Shown here piece by piece: positions 25,887 to 36,191 of a stretch of DNA of 64,000 bases (positions within the stretch are counted from its first letter, which is position 1; every line of letters starts with the position of its first letter). Both the position numbers and the translations under genes were made by a program. Origin of the DNA: Nostoc punctiforme NIES-2108 (GTDB lineage Bacteria > Cyanobacteriota > Cyanobacteriia > Cyanobacteriales > Nostocaceae); assembly GCA_003326195.1 (NCBI GenBank), contig LXQE01000107.1, forward strand, positions 235,582 through 299,581, given 5' to 3'. The notes beneath the pieces are model-generated. The model searched no databases. It was not told the origin of the DNA and worked only from the letters and a program-made list of their open reading frames with translations.

Positions 25887-27095
25887 ATGCCTCATCAAGA
25901 AATTATTTCAAATAACCTAGTAAATGAATTTAAAACTTGTACTCAGTTGCAATACAATGGCAAATTAAATATTAAGAGTTCAAAGGGTAGCCAATGGACT
26001 TTTTACTATCGACTGGGACGGATAGTTTGGGCAACAGGAGGAACTCATCCCTTCCGGCGTTGGCGTAGAAATATAGCTCAAAATTGTCCCCAGATTGATG
26101 TTGATAAGTTGCAGTTACGTGTGCAAGACTTATCAATTGATTACTGGGACTATAAACTGATAGAAATATTTTATAAAAAACAGAAAATTCAGAGGGAACA
26201 GATTCAATCTATTGCGGAGAATACGATAGCAGAACTATTATTTGACCTGGCTTTGCAAGGAAACTTTGCTTCTCTAAGTTGCAATCGCACCCAAGAAGTT
26301 ATCTTAGAAACCCCAATGAGCTTCACGAGTGCAGAAATGTCTGTAAAGCACATGCAAGACTCATGGAAAATTTGGTCAGAAGCTGGTTTAGCAAATTTTT
26401 CTCCTGACTTAGCACCAATTCTACGGCGACCAGAACAACTTGAGCAGATGGTAAGTCCATCTGTCTACAAAAACTTTGTGAATTTAATCAATGGCAAATT
26501 CACTCTGCGAGATTTAGCGATGAAAATGAAGCAGAGTGTACTACCACTCACCCGTTCATTGCTTCCTTATATCCTTAAAGGAATCATTGAATTGGTAGAA
26601 GTACCTGACTTGCCTTTAGGAATTACTGAAGTTAACAATAACTCTACCACCACACAAGCCAAAAAGCGGATTACTCCACTAGTAGCTTGCGTCGATGATA
26701 GTCCTCAAGTATGTAAAATGTTAGAGGATATTGTCACTTCCAATGGATTGAGGTTTGTCAAAATTCAAGATGCTGTACAAGCTCTACCAACCCTCATTCA
26801 GGATAAACCAGACCTGATTTTCTTGGATTTGATTATGCCAGTTGCTAGTGGTTACGAAATTTGTACTCAGTTACGACGAATATCTACCTTTTCTAACACA
26901 CCAATAATTATATTAACAGGCAGTGATGGTCTTTTAGATAGAGTTCGTGCCAAAGTAGTTGGTTCTACAGATTTTCTCACTAAACCTGTAGTGGCTGATA
27001 AGGTAATGAGTATCATACGTAAATATTTACCGACACACAGCGTATCCAACGTATCCCACGATAAGAGTAAATCTAATTTAGAGGTTTGTAATTAG
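25887..27095 (+). CDS. pixG: PatA/PixG-type response regulator (DUF4388-like N-terminus plus receiver)
   Basis: 402 residues. The N-terminal PATAN/DUF4388-like region (about 10-110, with GSQWTFYYRLGRIVWATGG) is followed by a helical linker and a C-terminal receiver (about 264-385): CVDDSP, FLDLIMP, ILTGSDG and FLTKPV provide the acidic pair, phospho-Asp, Thr and Lys. PixG/PatA proteins act as outputs of Pix/Pil-Chp chemosensory systems controlling type IV pili. It is the first gene of the operon running to 36099. The symbol follows the Synechocystis pix order; N. punctiforme ptx names may fit better. Confidence 0.82.
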   Translation: MPHQEIISNNLVNEFKTCTQLQYNGKLNIKSSKGSQWTFYYRLGRIVWATGGTHPFRRWRRNIAQNCPQIDVDKLQLRVQDLSIDYWDYKLIEIFYKKQKIQREQIQSIAENTIAELLFDLALQGNFASLSCNRTQEVILETPMSFTSAEMSVKHMQDSWKIWSEAGLANFSPDLAPILRRPEQLEQMVSPSVYKNFVNLINGKFTLRDLAMKMKQSVLPLTRSLLPYILKGIIELVEVPDLPLGITEVNNNSTTTQAKKRITPLVACVDDSPQVCKMLEDIVTSNGLRFVKIQDAVQALPTLIQDKPDLIFLDLIMPVASGYEICTQLRRISTFSNTPIIILTGSDGLLDRVRAKVVGSTDFLTKPVVADKVMSIIRKYLPTHSVSNVSHDKSKSNLEVCN

Positions 27096-27573
27096 GGAGA
27101 ATTAAAGGCGATTTGTGATTCTGAATTATTCCTCAAAATTTATATATTTTTTCACCTCAGTAAAAATTAAATTATTGAGGTTAAACAATTTTATATTTAC
27201 TCTATTAATCAAACCAGAGAGTTGTCAATTGATTTGGAATTTTAGATTTATTCTCGCCGTTAAATTCTCTTGCTCTCAGTCATTGTGTAATTTTAAATAT
27301 TTAATCCAAAATTCAAAATTAGATTATATTCAAATATATTACATTAAGTTATATTTATTACGTACTTTTTCTGAGGTTGATAAATAAAGATTGAATCAAA
27401 ATTAGACAAATACAAATTTTTGTATTTATAGCAGTCCTATTTGATTTGTGAAATATTAGTTAAGGCAAAGGGGTTAGGGCTAGTCTCTAGTCCCTTCCAT
27501 GTCTTTTTTGAGAAATCATTTAGGATTTGTATATTTTGTTTACATTTTGAGAAAAAGTTAACGAGTAATTACC
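27096..27573. other. intergenic stretch within the phototaxis operon
   Basis: AT-rich, with no supportable gene. It may hold an internal promoter for the receiver gene at 27574. Confidence 0.35.
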
Positions 27574-27936
27574 ATGAATACTGTTTTAGTTGTTGAAGAT
27601 GGCTTAACAGATAGGGAAATAATCAGCCGTTACTTACAACAGGCAGGTTATTCTGTGATTAGCGCCACTAGCAGTGAAGAGGCTCAAGACAAAATAGATA
27701 AAAACAAACCAGACTTAATATTTCTCGACGTAATTTTACCTGGTAAAAGTGGCTTTGAAATTTGCCGGGAACTGAAAAACAATCCCGACACTAGCAATAT
27801 ACCTGTGGTTTTTTGCTCTACAAAAAATAGTGATGTAGATAAAATTTGGGGTAATATGTTAGGCGCTGATGGTTATTTATCAAAACCGATTGACCGAGAC
27901 GAGCTAGTGGTAATTTTAAAACGATTACTTAATTAG
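27574..27936 (+). CDS. pixH: CheY-like receiver protein (PixH type)
   Basis: 120 residues, a single receiver domain: VVEDGLTDREI, phospho-Asp in LIFLDVILPG, FCSTKNS and YLSKPI. The acidic pair is E-D. Size and position between the PatA-like and CheW-like genes match PixH/PilH, which tunes pilus motor output. Confidence 0.85.
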   Translation: MNTVLVVEDGLTDREIISRYLQQAGYSVISATSSEEAQDKIDKNKPDLIFLDVILPGKSGFEICRELKNNPDTSNIPVVFCSTKNSDVDKIWGNMLGADGYLSKPIDRDELVVILKRLLN

Positions 27937-28060
27937 GAAAAATGTCATAAATCAACAAATAATATAAGTCACTATTTCTTAGATAGAATCTCTCCCACAA
28001 TAACCAATAACTGCAAATAGTGGCTAAAGATAATTAATCAAAGACAAAGGATAAATAGTT

Positions 28061-28534
28061 TTGGAAACTCAGGAAAAGTTTTTAAGTTTTAATTTGGGAG
28101 TAAGTGATACAGCCGTCATTTCTTTACAACACATCACAGAAGTTTTGCAAGTATCATTACCAGAAATATGTAGCGTTCCTCAGATGCCAAGTAGCGTCTT
28201 GGGCATTTATAATTGGCGCGGTGAGATGCTTTGGTTAGTCGATTTAGAGGCAATGTTAGGTTATCCTCCTATTTCGCAAGGGTCAAATTTAGTTTCAAGA
28301 ATGATGGCGATTGTTCTGGAAAATAAGGGTAAGTATTTGGGACTATTAGTGCAACAAATTATAGATATTGAATGGCTAGATACTAAAGAACTGAAACCAG
28401 CAACAGCCGAATTATTTTATCCGAAGTTATCACCTTTTTTACAGGGATACTTTATTAATGATTCAGAGGAGATAATTTTTAATTTGAATGCCATAACTAT
28501 TATTCAATCTCCAGTATGGGGAATTCATAATTGA
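28061..28534 (+). CDS. pixI: CheW-like coupling protein (PixI type)
   Basis: 157 residues starting at TTG 28061, with an AAAGG motif about 10 bases upstream; no better ATG keeps the N-terminal strand. The CheW fold shows in FLSFNLG, ALQHITEVLQV-like strand-helix features, VLGIYNWRGEMLWLVDL and GLLVQQIIDIEWL. It would join the PixJ receptor to the PixL kinase. Confidence 0.85.
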   Translation: METQEKFLSFNLGVSDTAVISLQHITEVLQVSLPEICSVPQMPSSVLGIYNWRGEMLWLVDLEAMLGYPPISQGSNLVSRMMAIVLENKGKYLGLLVQQIIDIEWLDTKELKPATAELFYPKLSPFLQGYFINDSEEIIFNLNAITIIQSPVWGIHN

Positions 28535-28658
28535 ATAGTTAGTAAGGTGAGATTAGGTAGATTAGTTTAAAAATTCCTAATCTTTAATGAGTAAACACCA
28601 GATAATTTTGCCTAACACATATCAAGTTATTACCCATCACAATTTGGAGGTTAATCAA

Positions 28659-31600
28659 ATGACATTTTTGTATAACAATAGCCATGATAACGAGCATCTA
28701 ATCACGGAATTAGAAAATCAGAATGGTAACGCTCATATAGCAAATATTGCTAGTAATGAAATAACTTTATTAAGTGCGATCGCTAAAGAATTTAAAAATT
28801 GGCGGCGACAGTTGAAAGACATCGCAACTCACATGCGCCAAGCCCCAGACATTGATACATTACTGAAAATTACTGTAGCACAAATTAGAGAAAAGATTGG
28901 CTGCGATCGCGTCTTAATTTATCAGTTTACTTCACGAGAATCCGGTAATGTTTTAGCCGAATCAAGAACATTAGGTTGGACACCAACTTTAGGCGAAAAT
29001 ATTCCCGGAATTATTTTTGGTTTATATACCAATCAAGACTATGTAGAAGCTGTAGTGATTGACGATATCAATCAGATTCAACTTACTCCTTATCAAAAGC
29101 AACTGCTAGATAAATTTCAAATTAAAGCTAGTTTGAGTTTACCGATTGTAGTAGAAGGTAAAGTGTGGGGCTTACTAGTAGTCAATAATTGCTACTCAAC
29201 GCGGCAGTGGCAAGAAGTAGAAATTAGCCTACTATCTCAACTTACAACAGAACTAATTTACAAATTACAGAGCTTTGAATTCCAAAAAGAACAGCAACAG
29301 CGGCTACTAGCAAAAAAATCTGTAGCCAAAGTCATCGACAAAATTCTGCGGGTATCAAATGTCGATAAGCTTTTTCAAACAACCACTCAAGAAATCCGCC
29401 AATTACTAAAATGCGATCGCGTCGGTGTCTATCGGTTCAAACCTGACTGGAGTGGTGAGTTTGTCGCTGAATCAGTGGGTAATGGCTGGATAAAAATGGT
29501 CGGCCCTGATTTTTATATGGTTTGGGAAGATAGCCACTTACAAGACACCCAAGGAGGACGTTATGCCAAGGGTGAAAGTTTTGTAGTCAATGACATTTAT
29601 CAAATGGGCCATGCTCAATGTCACATTGACATTTTAGAGCAGTATGAAATGAAGGCTTACATCATTGCACCCATATTTGCTGGAGAAAAATTATGGGGTT
29701 TGCTGGCAGCTTACCAAAATTCTGGGCCTCGTGATTGGCAACCTTGGGAAGAAACCTTTGTAACTCAAATTGGACTGCAATTTGGTGTGGCCATATCACA
29801 AGGGGAATATCTGGAACAAGTGCAGACGAAATCTGACCAACTAGCCCAAATAGTTGAACAAGAGAAAGTTTTCACTAAGATAGTCAACCGCATCAGACAA
29901 TCTTTAGATGTAGAAAGCATCTTCAAAACAACCACTCAAGAAGTGCGTCAATCACTGCAATGCGATCGCGTCGCTGTCTATCGTTTTAACCCTGATTGGG
30001 GTGGCGAATTTGTGGCTGAGTCTGTGGGTACTGGTTGGACAAAACTGGTAGGCCCTGATATTAAAACCATTGTGGATGATACTTTCTTGCAAGAAACTAA
30101 GGGAGGTAGGTATGTCAGAGGTGAAAACTTTATCGTTAATGACATCTATGAAATAGGGCTTGCTCTCTGCCATATTGAGATTTTAGAGCAGTTTGAAGCC
30201 AAAGCTTACATCATTGTTCCGATATTTTTCGGGGATAAATTGTGGGGCTTGCTGGCAGCTTATCAAAATTCTAGCTCTCGTGAATGGCGAAGCTGGGAAG
30301 TGAACTTTTTGGTGCAGACTAGCTTGCAATTTAGCCTAGCTAAATCACAGATAGATTATTTGGAATTAGTACGGGTGAAATCTGAGAAACTAGCTCAGAT
30401 AGCAGAACAAGAGAAAGCTGTCACCAAGATTAGTAACCGCATCCGCCAATCTTTAGATGTAGAAGAAATCTTCAAAACAACTACTCAAGAAGTAAGACAA
30501 TTATTACGATGCGATCGCGTCGCCGTGTATCGTTTCAACCCGAACTGGGGTGGTGAATTTGTCGCAGAGTCAGCAGGTCATCTTTGGGTAAAACTGGTAG
30601 GCCCCGATATCAAAACTCTCTGGGAAGATACCCATTTACAAGAAACTCAGGGAGGTCGATATGTCCAAGGGGAAAATTTAGTTGTAAATGATATCTATCA
30701 GGCAGGTCATTCTCCTTGTCACCTTGAAGTTTTAGAGCAATTTGAAGCTAAAGCTTATGTAATTGTTCCTGTATTTGTTGGGGAACAATTGTGGGGATTG
30801 CTAGCAGCTTATCAAAATTCGGGAACTCGTGATTGGGAAGAATCGGAAGTCACTTTGTTAGCACGTATTGGCAGCCAATTAGGATTGGCATTACAACACA
30901 CCGAATATTTGCAACAAGTACAAACGCAGTCAGCAAAATTGGCAGAAGCAGCTACACGGGAAAAGGCAGCTAACGAGTTACTGCAACAACGATCCATTCA
31001 ACTCTTAAAAGCCCTTAGACCCGCTCTTAACGGCGACTTAACAGTACGCGCACCGATTACAGAAGACGAGCTAGGCACGATCGCAGATGCTTACAATAAT
31101 ACTCTGCAAGCACTGCGGCAAATTGTTGTTCAAGTACAAGGAGCTGCTCAACAAGTTGCCCAAACTTCTAGCAATAGCGAGGCTTCACTAGCGGGACTAA
31201 CCAATCTGGCACAACAACAATCTGAGGACATTACCGCAGCCTTAGATGACATTCAACAGATGGTGGACTCTACTCAAGCTGTAGTAGCGAATGCTGAATT
31301 AGTACAACTAGCAGTGCAAAAAGCCAATAAAACTGTAGAGTCTGGCGATACTGCCATGAACCTGACTGTAAAAGCCATCCAAGGAATTCGTGAAACCGTT
31401 GCTCAAACCAGCAAAAAGATTAAACGCCTCAGCGAATCCTCGCAAAAAATCTCCAAAGTGGTGAATTTGATTGGTAATTTTGCCACACAGACAAACGTAC
31501 TTGCTTTGAATGCAGCGATTGAAGCTACTCGTGCTGGTGAATATGGCAAAGGCTTTGCAGTTGTAGCTGATGAAGTCCGTTCTTTATCTCGCCAATCAGC

Positions 31601-31967
31601 AGCAGCAACCATCGAAATTGAAAAATTAGTTCAGGAGATTCAAGCAGAAACCGGGGAAGTTGCAGTCGCAATGGAAACTGGTATTCAACAGGTAGTAGAA
31701 GGTACAAATCTTGTTAGCGATACTCGCCAAAACTTAAATGCGATCGTTTCTGCGACTGCCGAAATTAGTCAGCTAATCGAGCGAATTACCGCAGCGACTC
31801 AAAAACAAATGGCGCAATCTGTAACAGTAACTAAATCAATGCAAGATGTCGCAGAAATTGCCGATAAAACTTTTGCTGAATCCCAAGAAATTGCGACTGT
31901 GTTCCAAGATTTATCAGGAATGGCACAAGAGCTATTAACAACTGCTAGTAAGTTTAAAGTGAAATGA
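28659..31967 (+). CDS. pixJ: soluble methyl-accepting photoreceptor with four GAF domains (PixJ/PtxD type)
   Basis: 1102 residues from ATG 28659, chosen over ATG 28587 because GGAGG sits 8 bases before it. GAF1 (about 63-202) lacks the chromophore Cys. GAF2, GAF3 and GAF4 (about 234-384, 416-563, 599-747) each have the cyanobacteriochrome Cys-His pair (Cys321, Cys504, Cys687) in a C-H-[IL]-[DE]-[IV]-LEQ context. They also have QGGRY or KGGRY with an upstream Asp as in red/green types. A HAMP-like segment follows, then a methyl-accepting signalling domain with the hairpin tip NVLALNAAIEATRAGEYGKGFAVVADEVR (quoted only to locate it: NAAIEATRAGE). No membrane helix is seen. It should sense light and control PixL. 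Confidence 0.9.
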   Translation: MTFLYNNSHDNEHLITELENQNGNAHIANIASNEITLLSAIAKEFKNWRRQLKDIATHMRQAPDIDTLLKITVAQIREKIGCDRVLIYQFTSRESGNVLAESRTLGWTPTLGENIPGIIFGLYTNQDYVEAVVIDDINQIQLTPYQKQLLDKFQIKASLSLPIVVEGKVWGLLVVNNCYSTRQWQEVEISLLSQLTTELIYKLQSFEFQKEQQQRLLAKKSVAKVIDKILRVSNVDKLFQTTTQEIRQLLKCDRVGVYRFKPDWSGEFVAESVGNGWIKMVGPDFYMVWEDSHLQDTQGGRYAKGESFVVNDIYQMGHAQCHIDILEQYEMKAYIIAPIFAGEKLWGLLAAYQNSGPRDWQPWEETFVTQIGLQFGVAISQGEYLEQVQTKSDQLAQIVEQEKVFTKIVNRIRQSLDVESIFKTTTQEVRQSLQCDRVAVYRFNPDWGGEFVAESVGTGWTKLVGPDIKTIVDDTFLQETKGGRYVRGENFIVNDIYEIGLALCHIEILEQFEAKAYIIVPIFFGDKLWGLLAAYQNSSSREWRSWEVNFLVQTSLQFSLAKSQIDYLELVRVKSEKLAQIAEQEKAVTKISNRIRQSLDVEEIFKTTTQEVRQLLRCDRVAVYRFNPNWGGEFVAESAGHLWVKLVGPDIKTLWEDTHLQETQGGRYVQGENLVVNDIYQAGHSPCHLEVLEQFEAKAYVIVPVFVGEQLWGLLAAYQNSGTRDWEESEVTLLARIGSQLGLALQHTEYLQQVQTQSAKLAEAATREKAANELLQQRSIQLLKALRPALNGDLTVRAPITEDELGTIADAYNNTLQALRQIVVQVQGAAQQVAQTSSNSEASLAGLTNLAQQQSEDITAALDDIQQMVDSTQAVVANAELVQLAVQKANKTVESGDTAMNLTVKAIQGIRETVAQTSKKIKRLSESSQKISKVVNLIGNFATQTNVLALNAAIEATRAGEYGKGFAVVADEVRSLSRQSAAATIEIEKLVQEIQAETGEVAVAMETGIQQVVEGTNLVSDTRQNLNAIVSATAEISQLIERITAATQKQMAQSVTVTKSMQDVAEIADKTFAESQEIATVFQDLSGMAQELLTTASKFKVK

Positions 31968-31969
31968 AA

Positions 31970-32003
31970 AATAGTTAGGAGTTAGGAGTTAGAAGTTATT
32001 AGG
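31970..32003. repeat. TTAGGAG-type heptamer repeat
   Basis: GTTAGGAGTTAGGAGTTAGAAGTTA, a short tandem heptamer tract (consensus TTAGGAG) directly after the receptor stop codon. Confidence 0.7.
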
Positions 32004-32103
32004 TCAAAGCATTAATTATATAAAACACTATGTTATTGGCAAATGTAAAATGCTTTGACCTTAATTACTTATAGCTTTTTAGTTAAAGAGAGGAGAAGAG
32101 TAA

Positions 32104-32455
32104 TTGGCAAAGAGTGTTATTCAACAGAAGAGTTTTAAATTTGCTTTAGAAATTATTCACCTATACATCGAACTACAAGAGCAACGTGAATATGGCTTTC
32201 TAAGCAATTACTACGAAGTAGGACAAGTATTGGCGCGAATGTTGAAGAGGCTAGCGGTGTTCAGAGTAGAAAAGATTTGTTGGCAAAAATGTATATTGCA
32301 TACAAATAAGCTAGGGAAACCAAATATTGGCTACGTCTACTACAACAGTCCAAACGAGTAAATATTGATTTAACTAATGAACTAATCTATGCAGACGAAA
32401 TCATTCGGATTTTGAGTTCAATAGTCAAGACAACTGAAAAATCAATTGGTCGATC
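32104..32455 (+). pseudogene. decayed four-helix-bundle (23S rRNA-IVP type) gene
   Basis: The first frame begins at TTG 32104 with KSFKFALEIIHLYIEL, typical of the S23/IVP four-helix bundle family. After GAATAT the family pattern moves to another frame: WLSKQLLRSRTSIGANVEEA, SGVQSRKDLLAKMYIAYK. It is then broken by TAA at 32307-32309, where an intact homologue has Glu, and resumes with ARETKYWLRLL and EIIRILSSIVKTTE. One frameshift and one nonsense change therefore inactivate it. It lies between pixJ and pixL. Confidence 0.85.
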
Positions 32456-32481
32456 AACTCCTAATTCCCAACTCCATAATT

Positions 32482-35400
32482 ATGATTACAGATAACGAAA
32501 TTCGCGAACAAGGGTACATCTACTTTCTAGCTGAAGCCCCAGAATTAGTCCACATTATTGAACAAGAACTATTTAGCTTGTCGGAAGATTATAGCATTGC
32601 TAAAATTCACAATCTAATGCGAGCCACTCATACACTTAAAGGTGGTGCGGCTAACGTTGGGCTAGAATTAATTAAGACGATCGCCCATTTTTTAGAAGAT
32701 GTATTTAAGGCTTTATACAATCCAAAAGTGGTAGTTGATGCAGAATTACAAACACTTCTATTACAAGCTTATGAGTGTTTGAGTATAGCATTAAATACTG
32801 AATTAATAGGTAGTACTGTTAATGACGAAGAACTGCTTCACCGAGCGACTTCAGTGTTCGCGCAGTTGCAAGAAAAGCTGGGTGATGCATTTGGTGCTGA
32901 ATCTCATATTCCCACTTCTGAAGAATTGGGGTTTGATATTGTGCAATCTGTTTTTGAAGTAGGAGTAGAGCAACGTCTAAATAGTATTGCTGATGTTATT
33001 AACAATCCGCCAAACAATGATGAATTTATCGAGTTTTTACACTCTCAAGCTGAAGTATTTCTTGGCTTGGCAGAATCTCTAAATTTACCTGGATTGGGAG
33101 AAATTTCCCAAACGATTCTCTCAGCGCTGCAAGCAAATCCCAGTCAAGTACAGCGAATTGCAGAAATTGCCTTTGCAGATTTACAACAAGCAAAAAAATT
33201 AGTATTAGAAGGCGATCGCACATCTGGTGGAGAAGTTTCTTCAGATTTGCGAAAACTCACGATAGTGGCAAATAATGAATCTGATGAATTACAAAATGAT
33301 TCATTTGCCAGCACATTTATCTTTAATGAAGAACAGTTTTATCAGTTTCTTACTATATCTGATAACAAAAAAAACGAATCGGTAAAACCAACAACTGCCA
33401 AGTTTTATTTAAAAGTAATTCGCTACATTTTTGGCTGGTTTAATCACCAGATGCAAATACCAGAGTCAGAACTCAGTTTGACTTTACTCGTTCCCCGATT
33501 AAAAAGAAAAAGTCTGCTTAATTATATCAACAACTGGCTGCAAGACTTTCTTAGTTTTGTTCAAGACGAAGAAGATAGTCAAAGTCTTTGTATTTATCGG
33601 CGTGGGATCATCTTAATCATCCTATTTGCAGTTGCAAAGTTTCAATATTCTTTGAAAGCATCTGATAGTTACCTCTCAGGAATTAAAACATTACAAAACC
33701 AAATTTATAAATTAGCAAAAGAATATAAAAGTTACCCTCCTGTTACTAGCGAGGAGAAAAATTGGCTTGATAGTCCGAAGTTACAAAAACTGTTAGTGAT
33801 TCAAGAGATTATATCTTCTCAATCAACTGATAACCTACTAGAAGCAATATGGGGTGAAGAAGCTAGACAAAACCTTGCTGTTGAAGTCGTGACAACCCAG
33901 ATTGATAATTATTTAGAAAAGCTGGATTCATTAACTGTTAGTGAACAGGTATTTGTAGACGTTTCGGAAACAGCTATTGAAGTCATCCCTGATCTAGCTA
34001 CACAAATCAATAAAGAAATAGAAGATAAATCACAGTATGTTCAAACTAAAAACTTTCGCCAACCTTCATTTATTCGGGTAGATACAGAGAGACTGCAACA
34101 CCTCAATTATCTAGCAGGAGAATTACTGATTTACCAAAAACGGCGTAGTTTACAAGATGAACAAGTCAAAGAAATAATTGAGCAACTCGTACAGCAAATT
34201 ACTAGACACCAAACAACTTTAAATGATTTACGCGATCTACCTTTACAAATACAAAATATTGACTCACAACAAACGCAAAGTTTTGCATTGGATTTTGACT
34301 CTCTAGAAATGGATGTATATACAGAATTTCACATGACATTGCATGAAGCAATAGAAGAGACATTGCAACTACAAGAAACCACAGAGTCTCTTGACTTGCT
34401 TCTGACACAAGCTATGCAAATTAGTGATAAGCAAGAGAATTTAACTCTTAATATTATAGATAGCTTAGTCGAAGCACGAATGGCGCCTTTGGGTAATATT
34501 CTGAATCGTTTCCCCCACATGGTAAATAAGTTGGGGAATGTTCATGCCAAACTTGTAGAATTGAAACTTACTGGTAGTGAAGTACTGGTAGATAAAGCGA
34601 TCGCAGAAAAACTCTACGATCCCTTGTTACACTTAGTGCGTAATGCTTTTGACCACGGTATTGAAGCTCCGCAAGTTCGCCGAGAGCTTGGTAAACCAGA
34701 AGAAGGTTTAATCGAAATCTGTGCTTATCATCAGGGTAGCCAAACTGTTATCGAAGTTCGAGATGATGGTCAGGGATTGAATCTAGATAGAATTCGCAGA
34801 AAAGCTACTGAACTTTATCCCATACAAACTGAAGAACAAACTAGAAGCTCTGCTTTCAATCTGGCGGAACCTGAACTTTTAGATTTGATATTTTCGCCTG
34901 GATTTACTACTGCTACTAAAGTAAGTGAAATTTCTGGGCGCGGTATGGGTTTAGACATTGTGCGTACTCAAATGCACGCACTAAACGGCTCGATTTCAGT
35001 TCAATCCTTGCCCAATCAAGGAACAATATTTATACTCAAAATTCCTTTTTCTATGACTACAGAAAAGTTAATGCTAGTTCAAGCCAAAGGTGTTGTTTAT
35101 GGTTTGATGTTGGACAGTATCGAAAAAATATTGATTCCCTCTGAGCAACAGATTAAAGAAATTGAAGGGAAAAAAGTCTTACATTGGAATATAGACAATG
35201 ATGAGACTATGGTTAACCTTCGTCAACTTTCAAAGTTGATTAATTATAATGGTTCATTCTTTAACACTGAGGCTCCATACAACACATCAAATGCTCACGA
35301 CGCAAGTGTAGCGAAAAATCCGGTGATTTTGCTACAGCGAAATCAGGGAAAAGTTGCTTTAGAAGTTGACCAAATAATTGGTGAACAAGAACTGGTAATC

Positions 35401-36099
35401 AGACCTTTAGGAAATGCGATCGCACCGCCAAAATACATTTATGGTTGTAGTAGTTTAGCTAATGGTAATCTCATCTTAGTAATTGATGCTTTGTTGCTGG
35501 TAAAATCTAGCGAAATCCAACAAACAACACTTGATATCAGGGTGCTACCAGTAGCTTCTTCGTCAAATAAAAAAACCTTGCAGATATCAGGGCATACTTT
35601 TTCATCTACACCATTACTTGCGGCATCGACTTCCACAACAACTATCGAAACCCAACCCAGTTATTCTCAAGAGCCAGATTATAAATCACCAAAGGTTGTT
35701 TTAGTAGTAGATGATGCAATTAGTCTCCGACAAACTCTCTCTCTGACTCTCCAAAAATCTGGCTATCAAGTCATACAAGCTCAAAATGGTATAGAAGCTC
35801 TAGAAAAGTTGCACTTACATCCAGAAATTCAAGTTGTTGTCTCCGATTTAGAGATGCCACGAATGAATGGTTTTGAGTTGTTGAGCAATTTCCGTCAATA
35901 CACCAACTTAGCAAAAATACCTGTAATGATTCTTACTTCTCGCAGCGCTGAAAAACATCGCCAGCTTGCCCAAGAATTGGGTGCAAAAGCTTACTTGACT
36001 AAGCCTTTTTTAGAGCATGAGTTTATCTCTAAAATTAATGAGTTAATTAACAATAATACAGATGATTTAGATAATTTAGTCTCGGTGAAAAATAATTGA
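32482..36099 (+). CDS. pixL: CheA-type hybrid histidine kinase (PixL type)
   Basis: 1205 residues from ATG 32482 (a TTG at 32446 would add 12 codons of repeat-like sequence). N-terminal Hpt domain with His50 in RATHTLKGGAANVG, a long variable middle, a CheA dimerisation and HATPase core (N box VRNAFDHGIE near 720, then DDGQGL and GRGMGLDIV), a CheW-like domain (about 850-1000), and a C-terminal receiver (about 1071-1190, LVVDDA, VVSDLEMP, LTKPF). It would take the signal from PixJ/PixI and phosphorylate PixG/PixH and its own receiver. It is the last gene of the operon. Confidence 0.92.
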   Translation: MITDNEIREQGYIYFLAEAPELVHIIEQELFSLSEDYSIAKIHNLMRATHTLKGGAANVGLELIKTIAHFLEDVFKALYNPKVVVDAELQTLLLQAYECLSIALNTELIGSTVNDEELLHRATSVFAQLQEKLGDAFGAESHIPTSEELGFDIVQSVFEVGVEQRLNSIADVINNPPNNDEFIEFLHSQAEVFLGLAESLNLPGLGEISQTILSALQANPSQVQRIAEIAFADLQQAKKLVLEGDRTSGGEVSSDLRKLTIVANNESDELQNDSFASTFIFNEEQFYQFLTISDNKKNESVKPTTAKFYLKVIRYIFGWFNHQMQIPESELSLTLLVPRLKRKSLLNYINNWLQDFLSFVQDEEDSQSLCIYRRGIILIILFAVAKFQYSLKASDSYLSGIKTLQNQIYKLAKEYKSYPPVTSEEKNWLDSPKLQKLLVIQEIISSQSTDNLLEAIWGEEARQNLAVEVVTTQIDNYLEKLDSLTVSEQVFVDVSETAIEVIPDLATQINKEIEDKSQYVQTKNFRQPSFIRVDTERLQHLNYLAGELLIYQKRRSLQDEQVKEIIEQLVQQITRHQTTLNDLRDLPLQIQNIDSQQTQSFALDFDSLEMDVYTEFHMTLHEAIEETLQLQETTESLDLLLTQAMQISDKQENLTLNIIDSLVEARMAPLGNILNRFPHMVNKLGNVHAKLVELKLTGSEVLVDKAIAEKLYDPLLHLVRNAFDHGIEAPQVRRELGKPEEGLIEICAYHQGSQTVIEVRDDGQGLNLDRIRRKATELYPIQTEEQTRSSAFNLAEPELLDLIFSPGFTTATKVSEISGRGMGLDIVRTQMHALNGSISVQSLPNQGTIFILKIPFSMTTEKLMLVQAKGVVYGLMLDSIEKILIPSEQQIKEIEGKKVLHWNIDNDETMVNLRQLSKLINYNGSFFNTEAPYNTSNAHDASVAKNPVILLQRNQGKVALEVDQIIGEQELVIRPLGNAIAPPKYIYGCSSLANGNLILVIDALLLVKSSEIQQTTLDIRVLPVASSSNKKTLQISGHTFSSTPLLAASTSTTTIETQPSYSQEPDYKSPKVVLVVDDAISLRQTLSLTLQKSGYQVIQAQNGIEALEKLHLHPEIQVVVSDLEMPRMNGFELLSNFRQYTNLAKIPVMILTSRSAEKHRQLAQELGAKAYLTKPFLEHEFISKINELINNNTDDLDNLVSVKNN

Positions 36100-36191
36100 T
36101 AATTTGTAATTACGAATTACGTTAGCGAGTCCGCGTACTCTTACAAAGAAGCAAGCTACGCGCAGCGTCTCGTAGAGAGCGTCATTACGAA
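36100..36191. repeat. AATTACG heptamers and GCG-rich dispersed repeat
   Basis: AATTACGAATTACG at both ends (about 36109-36122 and 36184-36198) enclose a GTTAGCGAGTCCGCG...CGTCTCGTAGAGAGCG block of the Nostoc dispersed type. It separates the convergent pixL and Uma2 genes. Confidence 0.7.

Noticed and set aside
27115..27387. 90-codon frame within the phototaxis operon
   Set aside because: Lies in very AT-rich DNA; the composition (Ile, Phe, Leu, Tyr, Lys) is that expected by chance and no ribosome-binding site is present.
28587..28658. Earlier ATG for the PixJ-type receptor
   Set aside because: The ATG at 28659 has GGAGG at ideal spacing; the earlier one has none.
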